64,000 bases of DNA from Diabrotica undecimpunctata (Eukaryota > Arthropoda > Insecta > Coleoptera > Chrysomelidae). The stretch is from the NCBI RefSeq assembly GCF_040954645.1, contig NC_092807.1:26880353-26944352 (forward strand). Direction: 5' to 3'. A model generated the notes under the pieces. That model was not told where the DNA came from. It searched no databases and saw only the letters and a list, made by a program, of their open reading frames with translations. Positions 1-21,055 of this stretch are shown piece after piece (the stretch's first letter is position 1; each line of letters begins with the position of its first letter). A program made the translations under genes and the position numbers.

Positions 1-360
1 CTTAATACAAGGCAAACAATTGTTATGAGAGCTAGCTCACCTATCCAATGAGCCCCCCTGGCGATTACATCAAAGGATGCCATCGATAAGAAAGTTTCCA
101 CGGGCCGATGGGCAAAAATAATTTGTAAATTAATTTGGAATAAAAATGGCGAAATACTGACGTCGACTAGCGGATAATAATTGAATTATGACAGTCAGTA
201 ATGCAGATTCCTTCGACGTAATGTGTGACGTCAGAGTGGGAGGAGCTTACAATGCTATTTAGATACAACATTTTCCCATGCCCAAGTGACCCATACTTTG
301 CTTTACCATACCAAAGGCCCTGTACATGGTTTTTATAAGTTTGAAGTTAGGTCGTCTCCG
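1..360. other. No gene recognised; left flank
   Basis: No coding similarity is visible on either strand. The stretch looks like ordinary repeat-rich intronic or intergenic DNA upstream of the first visible Raf exon. It may include old transposon sequence, but I recognise no ends or motifs. Confidence 0.4.
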
Positions 361-583
361 ATGTTGATTTCTGATCCATGCATTTAGTATCCTCTGGTTG
401 GCGATATTCAGGTCTGGACTCTTATAGCTATTTTGTGAGGAATGGGATATTTAGATATGCCGGTTTGTGGTATTCTAATGATTTCTCTTGCACTTGCTTC
501 ACTGTGAATATAGCGTCGGTGTATGATCTTTCCGGCCTAAAACCTCGTTGTTTTTTCTGCTAGTATTATAATTTCATTCAATT
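361..583 (-). mobile_element. LINE reverse transcriptase fragment, downstream half of a split copy
   Basis: Read on the minus strand, this piece encodes a decayed reverse-transcriptase segment resembling the GFRPxRSxTDAIFT block that follows the NYRxISL block in LINE polymerases. Joined to the piece at 3169-3620 it reads on across the junction, so the two are one older antisense LINE interrupted by the plus-strand LINE between them. Several stop codons are present; it is dead. Confidence 0.65.
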
Positions 584-596
584 TAGTTGTTATGAC
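584..596 (+). repeat. Target-site duplication, left copy (13 bp)
   Basis: The 13-bp word tagttgttatgac occurs here and again at 3156-3168, exactly flanking the plus-strand LINE. This is the hallmark of target-primed reverse transcription. Confidence 0.75.
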
Positions 597-3155
597 AGTT
601 GTTATGGAACAATGTCATCGGACCTTATGGGGAGGACAAACTAAACAAAAATGGAAAATCACTACTCGAATTCTGTCTAGACAATAACCTGGTGATTATG
701 AACACACACTTCCAACATAAAAGGATACACAAGATCACAAGAGAAGTCAAATCAAGAGACGAACAATCAATTATAGACTATACTATAGTGCAAAAAATAG
801 AGAAGAACTGGATAAGAGACGTAAGGGTAAAAAGGAGTTATGAAATTGGTAGTGACCACTATCTACTAGAAACCACATTCAAAAGCAAAAGAAAAGAAAT
901 GAGAATATAAACAGAAAACACAAAGAAATAATAAAAATTTATAAACTAAGGGAAGAAACAACGAGAATAAGATACTCAGAAGGACTAGAGAAAGAGATGG
1001 ACAATCAACATGAAATAACAGAAACAATAGAAGAAGAATGGGGAAAATTTAAAAATGCGATGATAAAAACAGCTAAATCAATATGTGGAACCACAAGAAA
1101 TAACAACAGAGGGAAACGAACATCTTGGTGGAACGATGAAGTGAAAAGAGAAATAAAAGAAAAGAAGAAATTATGGAAAGAATACATCCAAGACAAAACA
1201 CAACAAAAATATGAAAATTATAAGAGACAAAGAACAAAAGTAAAGAGATAGTTAAGAAAGAGAAAAAGAAAAGTTGGGAAAAATTCGGGGAAAAAATGGA
1301 AGAAAACAGCACAGAAAACGTAAAATTATTTTACAGAACACTGAAAAACCGAAGAAGCAACAAAGAAACGAAACTGAAACAAATAATGAACAAGGAAGGA
1401 ACAATAATAAACGACGATAAGACAATAATGGAAAGATGGAGGGAACATTTTCAGCTGATACTAAATGGAAATCAAGCGAATACAACGTAGAAGGAAAGCC
1501 ACAACAGGAGAGTATCCATGAGAAACACGGAAAATCCAGACTATAGAAAAAGAAGAACTGGAAGAAGCAATAAGAAAGATAAAGATTGGAAAAGCACCAG
1601 GAAGCGATGAAGTAGCACCAGAAATGATGAAATATATAGGAGTAAAAGCAAAAGAAAAATTGTTATACATATATAACCTAATATGGAAGAGAAAAGTAAT
1701 ACCCAGAGAATGGACAAATGCAGTAATTATACCTATATACAAGAAAGGAAACACAAGAGACAAGGAACTATAGAGGTATATCACTGCTATGTGTAGCAGC
1801 AAAAGTATACGAAACCATAATAGAAAGGAAAATTAGAAAATAAGTAGAACATAAATTAGAGGATGTACGAAGTGGATTCAGGAAAGGACACAACACACAA
1901 GACCATATATTCACCATGCAACAAGTAATAGAAAAAGCCTTAAAGAAAAATAAAGAAATACATCTGAGCTTTATACATACATGGAAAAAGCATTCGACTC
2001 AGTCAAAAGAAAAGATATATGGGAAAGCCTAAAGAAGAAACAAGTAAGTGAAGAACTGATAGAAGCAACAAAGAGTATATACATGAAAACAACAAATACA
2101 GTAAGAATGTTAAATATACAGTCAGAACCAGTTGAAACAACCCAAGGAGTTAGACAAGGGGGAAGTCTCAGCCCAGTACTATTCATAAATGTAATAGATG
2201 AGATAGTGAATGTAAGAAAACATTCAAGAAATACTGCATCGGTTGGAACAGAATGCAAATGATAAATGCTGAGATGTGTATATTTGCAGACGACATAGTA
2301 TTAATTACGGAAACTGCAGAAAAACTGAAATACAACTTAGAGAAATGGAACCTAGAAGCAAGCAAATACAACTTAAACGTAAACAAAGAGAAGACTCAAA
2401 TAATGAAAATATCAAGGAAACAAGGGACGGAAGATCAAATAGAAGTAATGATAGACCAACAAAAAATAATACAGACAAATTCATACAAATACTTAGGAAC
2501 AGTAATCAACAACAAAGGAGACATCGAGGATGATCTTAACAACAGAATGGAAAACACAGGAAAACTATTCCAAGCACTAAATAGAGGATTCCTTAATAAC
2601 AAAGAAATATCAACAAAGACCAAGATGACAATATACAAAACAATATATAGACCTACAGTGACATATGGAGCAGAAAATTGGATATTAAACAAAAGACATC
2701 AGAGCAGAATTCAGGCAGCAGAGATGAAATACCTCAGAAGAACAATAGGAGTAAAAAGAACTGATAGAATCAGAAATGAAGAAATAAGAGAAAGACTCAA
2801 AATCAAACCGATACTCGAGTCAATCAAAGAGAAAAAATTGGCATGGTTCGGACATCTAACCTGGATGGACAATAATAGACAAGTAAAAAGAGTGTGGGAC
2901 GCCAAACCAATAGGGAAAAACAGAAGAGGAAGACCCATTAAAGAATGGAACAGTGACATCTCGCAGATACTGCAGAGTAAGGGTAAGACTTGGCAGGAAG
3001 CAACACAGATGGCATCCAATATGAAGGAATGGAGAAAGTTCGTTAAGAGCTAGGACACCTCAGAAGACTGTCAAATATTGTAATTTAATGAATTGTATTT
3101 TAAACGGCCCAACACCGAAAGGTACAAATGGGTCTACTGATTAAGTAAAGTAAAG
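597..3155 (+). mobile_element. 5'-truncated, frameshifted LINE (endonuclease-reverse transcriptase)
   Basis: A non-LTR retrotransposon of the endonuclease/RT type often annotated as craniofacial development protein 2-like. The C-terminal part of an apurinic-type endonuclease lies at 599-908 (motifs MNTHFQHKRIHK and GSDHYLLET). A lysine-rich linker follows, then a frameshifted reverse transcriptase with KAFDSV near 1990, QGVRQGGSLSPVLF near 2140 and the catalytic FADD at about 2283-2294. The C-terminal region (266 codons, 2253-3053) ends in the usual WFGHLTWMDNNR and RRGRPIKEW blocks. The 3' end is a short TAAAG-type tail. Frameshifts and stops near 1490-1980 make it non-autonomous. The exact clade is not settled. 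Confidence 0.85.
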
Positions 3156-3168
3156 TAGTTGTTATGAC
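3156..3168 (+). repeat. Target-site duplication, right copy (13 bp)
   Basis: Identical to 584-596 and placed directly after the simple-sequence tail of the LINE at 597-3155. Confidence 0.75.
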
Positions 3169-3620
3169 TTTGGTTGTTAATTTTAGTGTTGTGTGTAATA
3201 AATAAGTTCTCTGTAATTTTCCGTGTCCGATCTGTCTCGATTTTTGAAGAGAAGCATTAGGATGCTTGATCTCCATTCTTGTGGTATTTTGTTTTGTCCT
3301 ATTATTTTTTGGATTAGTTTTAATAGTTATTTGGTCAGATCTAGTCCTTCTTACTTTAGGATTTCGTGTGGTATTCTGTCCTCTCCTGGTCATTTTCTAT
3401 TTTTTAATTTCCTTAATGCTTCCTTTACCTCTTCCTCTTCAATATTTATTTCTTCGTTTGTTGTCACCTCTGGTATTGTTGGTTCATTATTGTCACATTT
3501 AAAAAATAGGGATCGAAAATAGTCTGCCCATGTTTTCTCTTCTTTTTTTTGAGGTAAATCATTCTAGTTGTTCTAGTTCATCAATCCATGATATGCTCTT
3601 ATTTGTCCGTCGGTAGGTTT
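3169..3620 (-). mobile_element. LINE reverse transcriptase fragment, upstream half of a split copy
   Basis: The minus strand encodes the RT N-terminal region: an acidic stretch with EEEEVKEALRKLKNRK, then IPHEILK, and a decayed block ending in DTENYR, the usual start of the NYRxISLL motif. It continues into 361-583 once the inserted LINE is removed. In-frame stops replace conserved residues, so it is a relic. Confidence 0.7.
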
Positions 3621-3749
3621 GCTCTCTTTTCACAAGGCTTCATATACAACTCTCTATAGAGATGCTAAGATGTGCGCATAAATCATATTTGTGTCGTGAT
3701 TTATAAAGAACTGATTCGTAAATAACTATTAATTATAATTATTTTGTAG

Positions 3750-13431
<9,682 letters not shown>

Positions 13432-13778
13432 GTTTTTAGATATGATGTTGTCTATTCTCTTATGTGAGTGATAAATGTTGAAGAGTTTTACTTCAGTGCT
13501 CTACGTCCTAATTGTTTTCTATCTATTGTTGAGGAGAGAGTAGAAACGGTGGAATTATATGATTTTAGCTATTGGAATTGACCTTTATCTATAATTTAAG
13601 AGTGGTAGAAAAGATGTTTTAATAATTTGACTTACGGATTAAAAGTGGTTTAAACGAATCACGTGTCTGGGTTTATTAACTAAATTATTTAATGTATTAA
13701 TAGACTTCAATTTGTCTTTGACTTAAATTCATTATAAATGAATTGTTTATTATAGATGTATTATTATTACACGATGAT
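13432..13778. other. Probable Raf 3' untranslated region
   Basis: AT-rich DNA after the Raf stop codon with no coding similarity. I did not find a canonical AATAAA in a convincing position before the TA tract, so the transcript end is unplaced. Confidence 0.4.
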
Positions 13779-13798
13779 TATATATGTATATATGTATA

Positions 13799-13892
<94 letters not shown>
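13779..13892. repeat. (TA)n microsatellite with TATG units
   Basis: Starts with tatatgta units and becomes a pure TA tract abutting the left arm of the Penelope inverted repeat. Confidence 0.95.
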
Positions 13893-13894
<2 letters not shown>

Positions 13895-13897
<3 letters not shown>

Positions 13898-14311
13898 AAG
13901 TTTTATTTTGAGGTTGCAGTCATTAATAGGGCGGGAAAGTAAAACTCTTTGTTCTTATTCAAGCTTTCGCAAAATTTATTTGCTTCTTCAGGATATGCTA
14001 AAATATGGTATCAGTAAATACAACGAAATTAGAACTAAATAGCATTGTATAAAACTAGTATAAAAACTTACAACATGAGGTTAATCCATTAAATTTTGAA
14101 ATTTGCAAAACATTAAAACTTAACTTATTTTAAAAATTATACAGTTATGTAAGTACAATATTCCAATTTAATTTAATTTTGTAAAAATTCATTATGACAT
14201 TGATTATGTTGATGTTTGATTTATGTCAGAAAGACACTCGTTTCTGTTTATTATATTTTTTGTTGTTGATAACTAGCTCTTGATTATTATTATGGTTAGG
14301 TACAAAGTGGC
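13895..14311 (-). repeat. Left 417-bp inverted arm
   Basis: Reverse complement of 14581-14997. Shared landmarks include agggcgggaaagtaaaac and the inner tip ggttaggtacaaagtggc. Confidence 0.85.
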
Positions 14312-14580
14312 AATACAAAATGCAATTAATAAAAATCATTCATTTAATTTCAATGAAACTAATATATTAAGACGTGAAAACCAATTAAATAAAAGAGAAT
14401 TCTTAGAAATGGTATGCATAAATAAATATCAATGCGTTAATAAAAAAACTGATATTGATAAACTAAGCAATATCTATAATTACATTCTGTCTTACGAAAA
14501 TTAATACTATAATTTTCCAATATTAGATTTTCTGACTATAAATATTAGAATTTCAAAAAATTTAAATATTCATATTTGGC

Positions 14581-14997
14581 GCCACTTTGTACCTAACCAT
14601 AATAATAATCAAGAGCTAGTTATCAACAACAAAAAATATAATAAACAGAAACGAGTGTCTTTCTGACATAAATCAAACATCAACATAATCAATGTCATAA
14701 TGAATTTTTACAAAATTAAATTAAATTGGAATATTGTACTTACATAACTGTATAATTTTTAAAATAAGTTAAGTTTTAATGTTTTGCAAATTTCAAAATT
14801 TAATGGATTAACCTCATGTTGTAAGTTTTTATACTAGTTTTATACAATGCTATTTAGTTCTAATTTCGTTGTATTTACTGATACCATATTTTAGCATATC
14901 CTGAAGAAGCAAATAAATTTTGCGAAAGCTTGAATAAGAACAAAGAGTTTTACTTTCCCGCCCTATTAATGACTGCAACCTCAAAATAAAACTTTAT
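14581..14997 (+). repeat. Right 417-bp inverted arm
   Basis: Begins gccactttgtacctaacc and ends in the reverse complement of the left arm tip. It holds the GAAGAAGCAAATAAATTTTG motif typical of the 3' end of this repeat family. Confidence 0.85.
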
Positions 14998-15030
14998 TTT
15001 ACATAACGTGTCAGTCAATAATACCTAACT

Positions 15031-15035
<5 letters not shown>

Positions 15036-15121
<86 letters not shown>
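15036..15121. repeat. (TA)n microsatellite
   Basis: A TA tract following the right Penelope arm, so the element is bracketed by TA tracts on both sides. Confidence 0.95.
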
Positions 15122-15124
<3 letters not shown>

Positions 15125-15330
15125 GAAAAGGAGTACGACCATCAATCCAATATAAACTAAGGAACACTCGAAGAGTGGTGGGTTTTTCGGTCAAAGTGGA
15201 GAAATAAAAGACAAAGAAGGTGGCTACTTCATCTATTTATTGAAGACGTTTCGCTTCTAAATCAAGAAGCATCATCAGTTCATCTAAAAAGAACAATATG
15301 AAAAACCAAACATCCATGGAAAAGTTATTA
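15122..15330 (-). mobile_element. Probable Penelope-like 3' end fragment
   Basis: The minus strand reads tgatgatgcttcttgattt followed by agaagcgaaacgtcttcaat, the 'respond-to-repeat' type end seen next to other Penelope-like copies. No protein is encoded. The assignment rests on this end sequence only. Confidence 0.4.
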
Positions 15331-16850
15331 TAAGTGGGTTACCTTAAAAAGATATGTAGCAGTCAAAGATATACAATGTGTAAAGAAGCTTATGATAATG
15401 GACATTAAATATTATGTTGTATAGACAATTGATTGAACTGAATACAGTTTACAAATTAACTCAACTTAGCACAGCAAAAGACATGTGGTAATGGTACATG
15501 TATATAAAAAAAATATGTGAAAAAACTTAAGTAAAAAACATTAATCTATAGAGAACCAAAAATATCATATGATGCACTTCCAACAGTATATAATTATTTA
15601 AATTTGATTTTATCTTTAGGTAACGTTATTAAAATTGAATTATAGATATTTAAAAAAATATATAATGAAGTTACCACTCTTAAGCTTCTCAGTCGCTGCG
15701 ACAGGAATTTAGGTACCACGCCGAACGAGAAAAGACAGTAACCTTGAGGTCAAAAATTTGACAGAACAGCAAGGCATGTTTTAAAAAGTTAATGCTGTGG
15801 CAGAATAGCCAGCCACAGGTGAAGATTGATTCAACCTCCATTAGTCCAAGGTTCATACATTTGGAACTGAGAATTATATAGATTCTATGAATCTATTTTA
15901 TTTTATCTAAATTTTATTAAATTATTTGAGCAGAAACAATTATTTAAATATGTAAAAGTAACATTGACAAAATAATCAATAAAATGTAAGTTGAATAAAT
16001 CTAAGTAAGTAAAGTAAGAAATTATTTTATTTTATTAAATAATTTCAAATAGCCGATACTATAACAACAACGATAAACACTTTTATCGTTGTTCTAATGT
16101 TTTAAATAACATTTTTACCTATTGACTGATCATTTACCAGTTATGCAATTCCCAGTAAGATATTATCCAGACTATCCATTTAATTTTTAATAATCAACAA
16201 AAATGTAATACAATGACAAGTATGAATTTCATGGTAGTACTATCTTCGCCGTCGCAGCACACATTTCCTTGTCGAGAACAGTTTTTAGATGAATCATTTT
16301 TGAATGATATGTGTAAATTTTAGAAATTGATTCCAGTAAAAGCTTTAATCATATGAAGTCACGTACCTATATTCCTATAATAGTAAGTTAAGATCGGGTA
16401 ATTACGAAATTCATAGAGCGACAAAGGCACTAACAGAGACATAATGATAGAATTAATTTATATTAAAATAATTCAATTCTAAAAAAAAAATGAAATAACC
16501 CTGCCTCTGGAATTGTATGATTTTCCAACAGGTGGCCGTTACAACAGCAGTGGGCTTAAGAAAGCGCAGTTGCCACACTTAGCTCAATGTATATTACCTA
16601 TGTCCAGCTGAAAGATTTATGCACTGTATAATAAACAATACGTAAACACACAATAGACAATACATATATACACAACAAATTACAGTTTGATATCAACTTC
16701 AAGGTGAAACAACTCAAAACAAGGCTATATCTTTGTTAGATCGAGGCAGGGTGAACAACCTGTCAATTTTTTTGATTAAGCTCCAAACCAATAAACAACA
16801 TAATGTGTAATAACCTCCTTAAAGTAATTTTAATTTTTTAAATATTTTTT
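15331..16850. other. Intergenic, no gene recognised
   Basis: AT-rich DNA without a supported open frame or RNA gene. It lies between the Raf 3' end and the piggyBac relic. Confidence 0.4.
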
Positions 16851-16945
16851 GAAAACGATTTCCGGAGTGGATGTCGAAACGTCAAACAATTATAAAATAT
16901 AATTTTCATTACAATCAATTGTGGTTTAATTAACTATAAACATAA
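16851..16945 (+). repeat. Dispersed 'gaaacgtcaa' repeat, copy 1
   Basis: Shares gaaaacgatttccgg, gtcgaaacgtcaa and caattgtggttta with copies at 35876-35945 and 43505-43590. The block resembles the terminal segment of Penelope-like or related elements. Confidence 0.55.
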
Positions 16946-17284
16946 TATTTAACACGTCGCATGCTTAAAGCCAAACGATATGCTATTGATAGGTTCTGAG
17001 AGTACTTTTTTTTTGTAAATCGTTATAACTGTGATTAGTTTCTTGTTGGCAGAATACATTTATAAAGTTTTTGCTAAATTTTGTCTTTTTTAACACGTGA
17101 CGCACATAGGCGTCGTCAGAACTAGATCATTAATGTTTCATCCATATGCTAAGAGGCTCACATGTGCGTCTTTAATTTTTAAATTGCAGAAAGTCATTAT
17201 TGTCAAAAGAAACATTTACTGGAAATTTTAATAGAAAAAATTACAATAATAATATTAATAATTACCAATTATTATCATTATGAA

Positions 17285-18525
17285 ACTGTTATCATCATCA
17301 TCAGTAGCTCGACAACCCTTTCTGGGTCCTGGCTTGTTCGAGGATTTTCCGCCATTTTGTTCTGTTCCTTGCTTTGTTTTTCCAGTTGGTAATCTTAAGT
17401 GTTTTCAGATCTTGTTCCATGTATCTAAGTTTGGGTCTTCCCTTTGACCTTCTTCCTACTGGTGTTTGCCTCATAATATGTTTTGGTGTTTCAGTCTCCA
17501 ACATTCTTTCAACATGGCCCATCCAGCGCAGACGTCCGATCTTTATGGATGTTATGATCTCGGGTTCATTGTATGCTGTGTATAGTTCAAAGTTATATCT
17601 TCTGCGCCATATGTCATTTTCCTTTACCCCCTTATATATGTGTCTAAGGATTTTTCGTTCAAATGTGCCTAATAGGTTTTCATCGCTTTTCGACAGTGTC
17701 CATGTCTCTGATCCATATACAAGGACCGGTTTTATCAGGGTCTTGTATATTTTGCATTTGGTTTTTCTTGTGATGTTGTTAGATCTTAGATGTTTAATTA
17801 GTCCAATATATGTTTTATTAGCGATATGTATTCTTCTCTTAACTTCTTCACTGACATTGTTATCTGCGGTAACTAGTGATCCTAGGTATGTAAAATTTTT
17901 CACGCTTTCGATGTTATAGTCTCCTATTGTCAGATTCTGTAGGTTTCTTTGGCCTGTCGATTTACTGGCCTTCATGTATTTGGTTTTTATTTCATTAATG
18001 TTTAGGCCACTGTTTTGTGCCTCTCTTTCTATCGCATTAAATGCTTCTATCATCTCTCTTTCGCTTCTAGCTATGATATCAACATCATCTGCAAATGCCA
18101 ATATTTGTACACTTTTTGTTATTATTGTTCCTCTGGTGTTGACTTTTGACTCCCTAATTATTTTCTCTAATGTGATGTTGAATAGAATACAGGATAGGGC
18201 ATCTCCCTGTGTAAGGTCCGTTCTCACATGGATTGTATCTGTTAGTTCTTTTTGAATTCGAATTTTGCTTTGTACTTTAAGTGTTTCTTTTATGATATCA
18301 ATGAGTTGAGTTAGAATATTAAACTCTTTCAGTGCGTGGATCAGAAATTCTCGATGGATGCTATCATAGGCACTCTCAAAGTCAATGTAAAGATGATGTG
18401 TGTCTATATTAAATTCACTAGTCTTTTCCAAGATTTGAAACTGTACAAAACAATTTACAAGACAAAGGCTAGGTTTTTCAGGACAGAAGCTGCACCCAAA
18501 TATGGTGTGTTTTCTTAAATTATTC
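17285..18525 (-). mobile_element. 5'-truncated LINE, RT and C-terminal domain (376-codon open frame)
   Basis: The frame at 18431-17301 is open for 376 codons: LYIDFESAYDSIHREFL (RT motif A), TQGDALSCILFNITLE (motif B), ILAFADDVDIIARSE (catalytic ADD), then FTYLGSLVTADNNVS and GSETWTLSKSDENLL. It ends with the C-terminal MGHVERM and RRSKGRPKLRYMEQDLK blocks. The region upstream (to about 18525) still reads as RT but with changes. The 3' end points left, next to a run of catcatcat at 17295. The EN domain is absent. It lies inside the piggyBac relic. Confidence 0.85.
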
Positions 18526-18549
18526 TTTGAACAACCTTACATATTTTTC

Positions 18550-19930
18550 TCTTTATCCGACCTTTACTATCAACATTTGAAATTTTAAAATGTTGTGCTT
18601 GTCTGTTGTTGTTTGTATGCTTGAGTAACCAATACTATTTCCGAATTTTTTAAAAGATATCTGATAATTTCTAAACGATATTCATATAAATTCATTTTTC
18701 TACCAGTGTATGGAGTATAACGTTTGTACAAATAATAGTAATTTAATAACAAAACTTGAAATATGTGAATACATATTTTTGTATACCATCTGAGCGTCTT
18801 TCGCTCACATGGATAGTAAGCGAGCATTTGATCTTTGCGATCAACACCACTCATAAACTTATTATATTTGGATATAGGTAGGGATTTTATTTTTATTTGG
18901 TTTCTTTTGTTTTCAGTTTCGATAAGATCATTTTTAAATTTCGTGGATATGTACATAACTTCTCTTTTATCTCTCCACTTTCCTACTAAAATGTCATCTC
19001 TGTATTGCCCTACTGTCTGTTCTTGTGCTAGTTTAGCTTCTAAAACTGTTTTAGGGTTATCTTTTCTCTTGGAAATTAAAGTTCCTGTGCAGAAGGTATT
19101 GTTTTGTAAAAGCGTTTTTGCTAAATCAACACTTCCACAAAAATTATCTATAAAAAAAGAATGCCCAACATTAAGTTTATCTCGCATTAGTTCTAAAACT
19201 ACTTTTTCAGAGTGGCGTTTTCACCTGCAGAGTCATAACGTCTTGTATATAATTTCATACAAAGCTCTAAGCCGTTGGATTCTGCCAACACATACAATTT
19301 AAGTCCGTATTTGTGACGTTTGCTTTTCATATACATTCTAAAAGATAATACCATACTTTCATCAAGGGATAGATTTTTTCTTGGTTGATATATATCAGCC
19401 ATTATATTATTGAAGTGATTTAAAAGTGGTTTCATTTTATAGTGTATCTTGTATTATACCCTCTTCTGGATTTCTGGCAAAATGTAGACATATCAAAATA
19501 AGCAAGTAACGATCTCGGCTCATATTATTATGGAAACATTTCAATTGAAAAAGAGGATCGGTATTTCAGTACTTCTGGATTCTATTGCTTTTCCATGCAT
19601 TAACATGCACAGGCTTCCATTGATTTATACGTGAATGTTCTGCAACACCGGATAAAAATAACGATTCGGCATAAACATTTGTTTCCTGCACTATCATCTC
19701 GAAAAAATATCTTCTACAAGAAGGCAAAAAAAAATCATATGGAACACCAGTCCCTGGAACATCTACTAATAACCCAGAAGATTTGGTAAAATTAAAATTT
19801 TGCATTCCAATAGGATCGTCTTTCCACGAATCCTCACTTAAATTTGGCTCCTCCTGTATATTTTCTTTCTACCTGCATTTCCATGTAACGCTTCAACCAA
19901 TACAGAATTATCGTTTTCTTCTTCAATATC
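18550..19930 (-). pseudogene. piggyBac-type transposase relic
   Basis: Three minus-strand frames, 19805-19566, 19435-19199 and 19187-18585, together cover much of a PGBD4-like transposase (DDE_Tnp_1_7 type). Candidate catalytic aspartates are visible in SLDESMV, FFIDNFCGS and MSGVDRKDQML, so the three-Asp plan is kept. Frameshifts or a deletion between the pieces and the lack of the cysteine-rich C-terminal finger make it non-functional. A pyrimidine tract and AG near 19930 hint that the source gene had an intron. Confidence 0.8.
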
Positions 19931-19944
19931 TAAAAAAAAAAAAA

Positions 19945-21055
19945 GAAAATAAAGCAATTGTACAAGAAAATCGTACAATAAAAATATTTATCGATTTTCA
20001 CAAAGCCTTTGACACAGTTGAGCTAAGCAAAATATTACAGGCGCTTAAAGAATGCAGGCTCGATTATAGATATACTAAATTATTATACAAAATATACCTG
20101 CAGGCAACAACCACTGTCGTCATATTGCATACTAACAGTAATCGCATAAAAATAGAACGGGGGGTTAGACAAGGAGACCCAATGTCACCTAAACTTTTTA
20201 ATACGGTGCTAGAACACGCTTTTAAGAATTTGGATTGGATGACAAAGGGAATAAAAATAAATGGAGAATATCTAAACAACTTACGTTAAGCCGATGATAT
20301 ACTTATAATAGCTGAAGATCTAGGTATGGCAAGAGAGATGGTACAGGAACTCGTTGTGCCTACAGAAAGTGTAGGTTTAAATATAAATATCTCGAAAACA
20401 AAAATCATGACCAATTTGGTACCCAACCAGAACATCAGTATTGGTGGGAAAGAAATAGAACTCGTAGATAGATATAAATACCTGGGACATGAAATTATGA
20501 TTGGCAGGGATAACCAGACTCATGAATTGAAGAGAAGAATCAGCCTTGGGTGGGCAGCATTTGGAAAACTGAGAGAAACTTTTAAAAGTGAGCTGCCAAC
20601 ATGCCTAAAGAGAAAGGTATTTGACCAGTGCGTCCCCCCCAGTCTTGACGTACGGAGCAGAAACACTTACCTTAACAAAAGCAGCAGCTACCAAACTGAG
20701 AGTCACGCAGAGGAGAATGGAGAGGTCTATGTTAGGAATAACTCTGCGAGACAGAATAACCAACGAAGACATCGGGAGAAGAACCGGAGTGACTGACATC
20801 ATCGAGAAGATAGCCAGACTAAAATGGAGATGGGCAGGACACATAGCCAGAATGACAGATGGGCGATGGACAAAGAGGTTATTGGAATGGAGGCCAAGGG
20901 AAGACAAGAGAAGCGTCGGTCGACCACCTACAAGATGGACTGACGATTTAAGAAGACTCAATAAAAACTGGATAAGAGCGGCGCAAGGTAGACGGGGTTG
21001 GAAACATGGGGAAGAGGCCTATGTTTAGCAGTGGACTCTAAAGGCTGGATGATGA
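19945..21055 (+). mobile_element. LINE with GATGA tail, RT dead
   Basis: A plus-strand LINE 3' half: IFIDFHKAFDTVELSK (motif A), ERGVRQGDPMSPKLFNTVLE (motif B), then the catalytic block, where the codon before ADD is a TAA stop (20287-20289). RT continues through GLNINISKTKIM and YKYLGHEIM. A frameshift near 20635 leads to the last domain, LTYGAETLTLTK, KWRWAGHIARMTDGRW and RSVGRPPTRWTDDLRR. It ends in tggatgatgatgac. The short word aagaaaat lies on both sides and may be the target duplication. Confidence 0.82.

Larger units (their letters stand above)
13895..14997 (+). mobile_element. Penelope-like element remnant with long inverted arms
   Basis: Arms 13895-14311 and 14581-14997 (417 bp each) are reverse complements with no mismatch found by eye. 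The 269-bp loop encodes, on the plus strand, a short frame (ILRRENQLNKREFLEMVCI, then NKKTDIDKLSNIYNYIL) resembling the extreme C-terminus of Penelope-like proteins. The right arm is then the 3' untranslated end, with a signal-like aataaa near its tip; the left arm is an inverted copy of it. Inverted or direct pseudo-LTRs are known in Penelope elements. Reverse transcriptase and most of the endonuclease are absent. Confidence 0.7.

Noticed and set aside
1..3749. Upstream Raf exon with the glycine loop
   Set aside because: I looked for a GxGxFGxV-type segment with an adjoining donor and saw only LINE sequence; the exon must be left of the window.
14280..14504. Stand-alone small gene between the inverted arms
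   Set aside because: The frame resembles the Penelope C-terminus and crosses the arm boundary, so it is part of the element.
13779..15121. CRISPR-like or satellite array
   Set aside because: Only dinucleotide tracts and one inverted repeat; no regularly spaced direct repeats.
17374..17919. 181-codon plus-strand hydrophobic frame
   Set aside because: Shadow of the 376-codon LINE frame on the minus strand.
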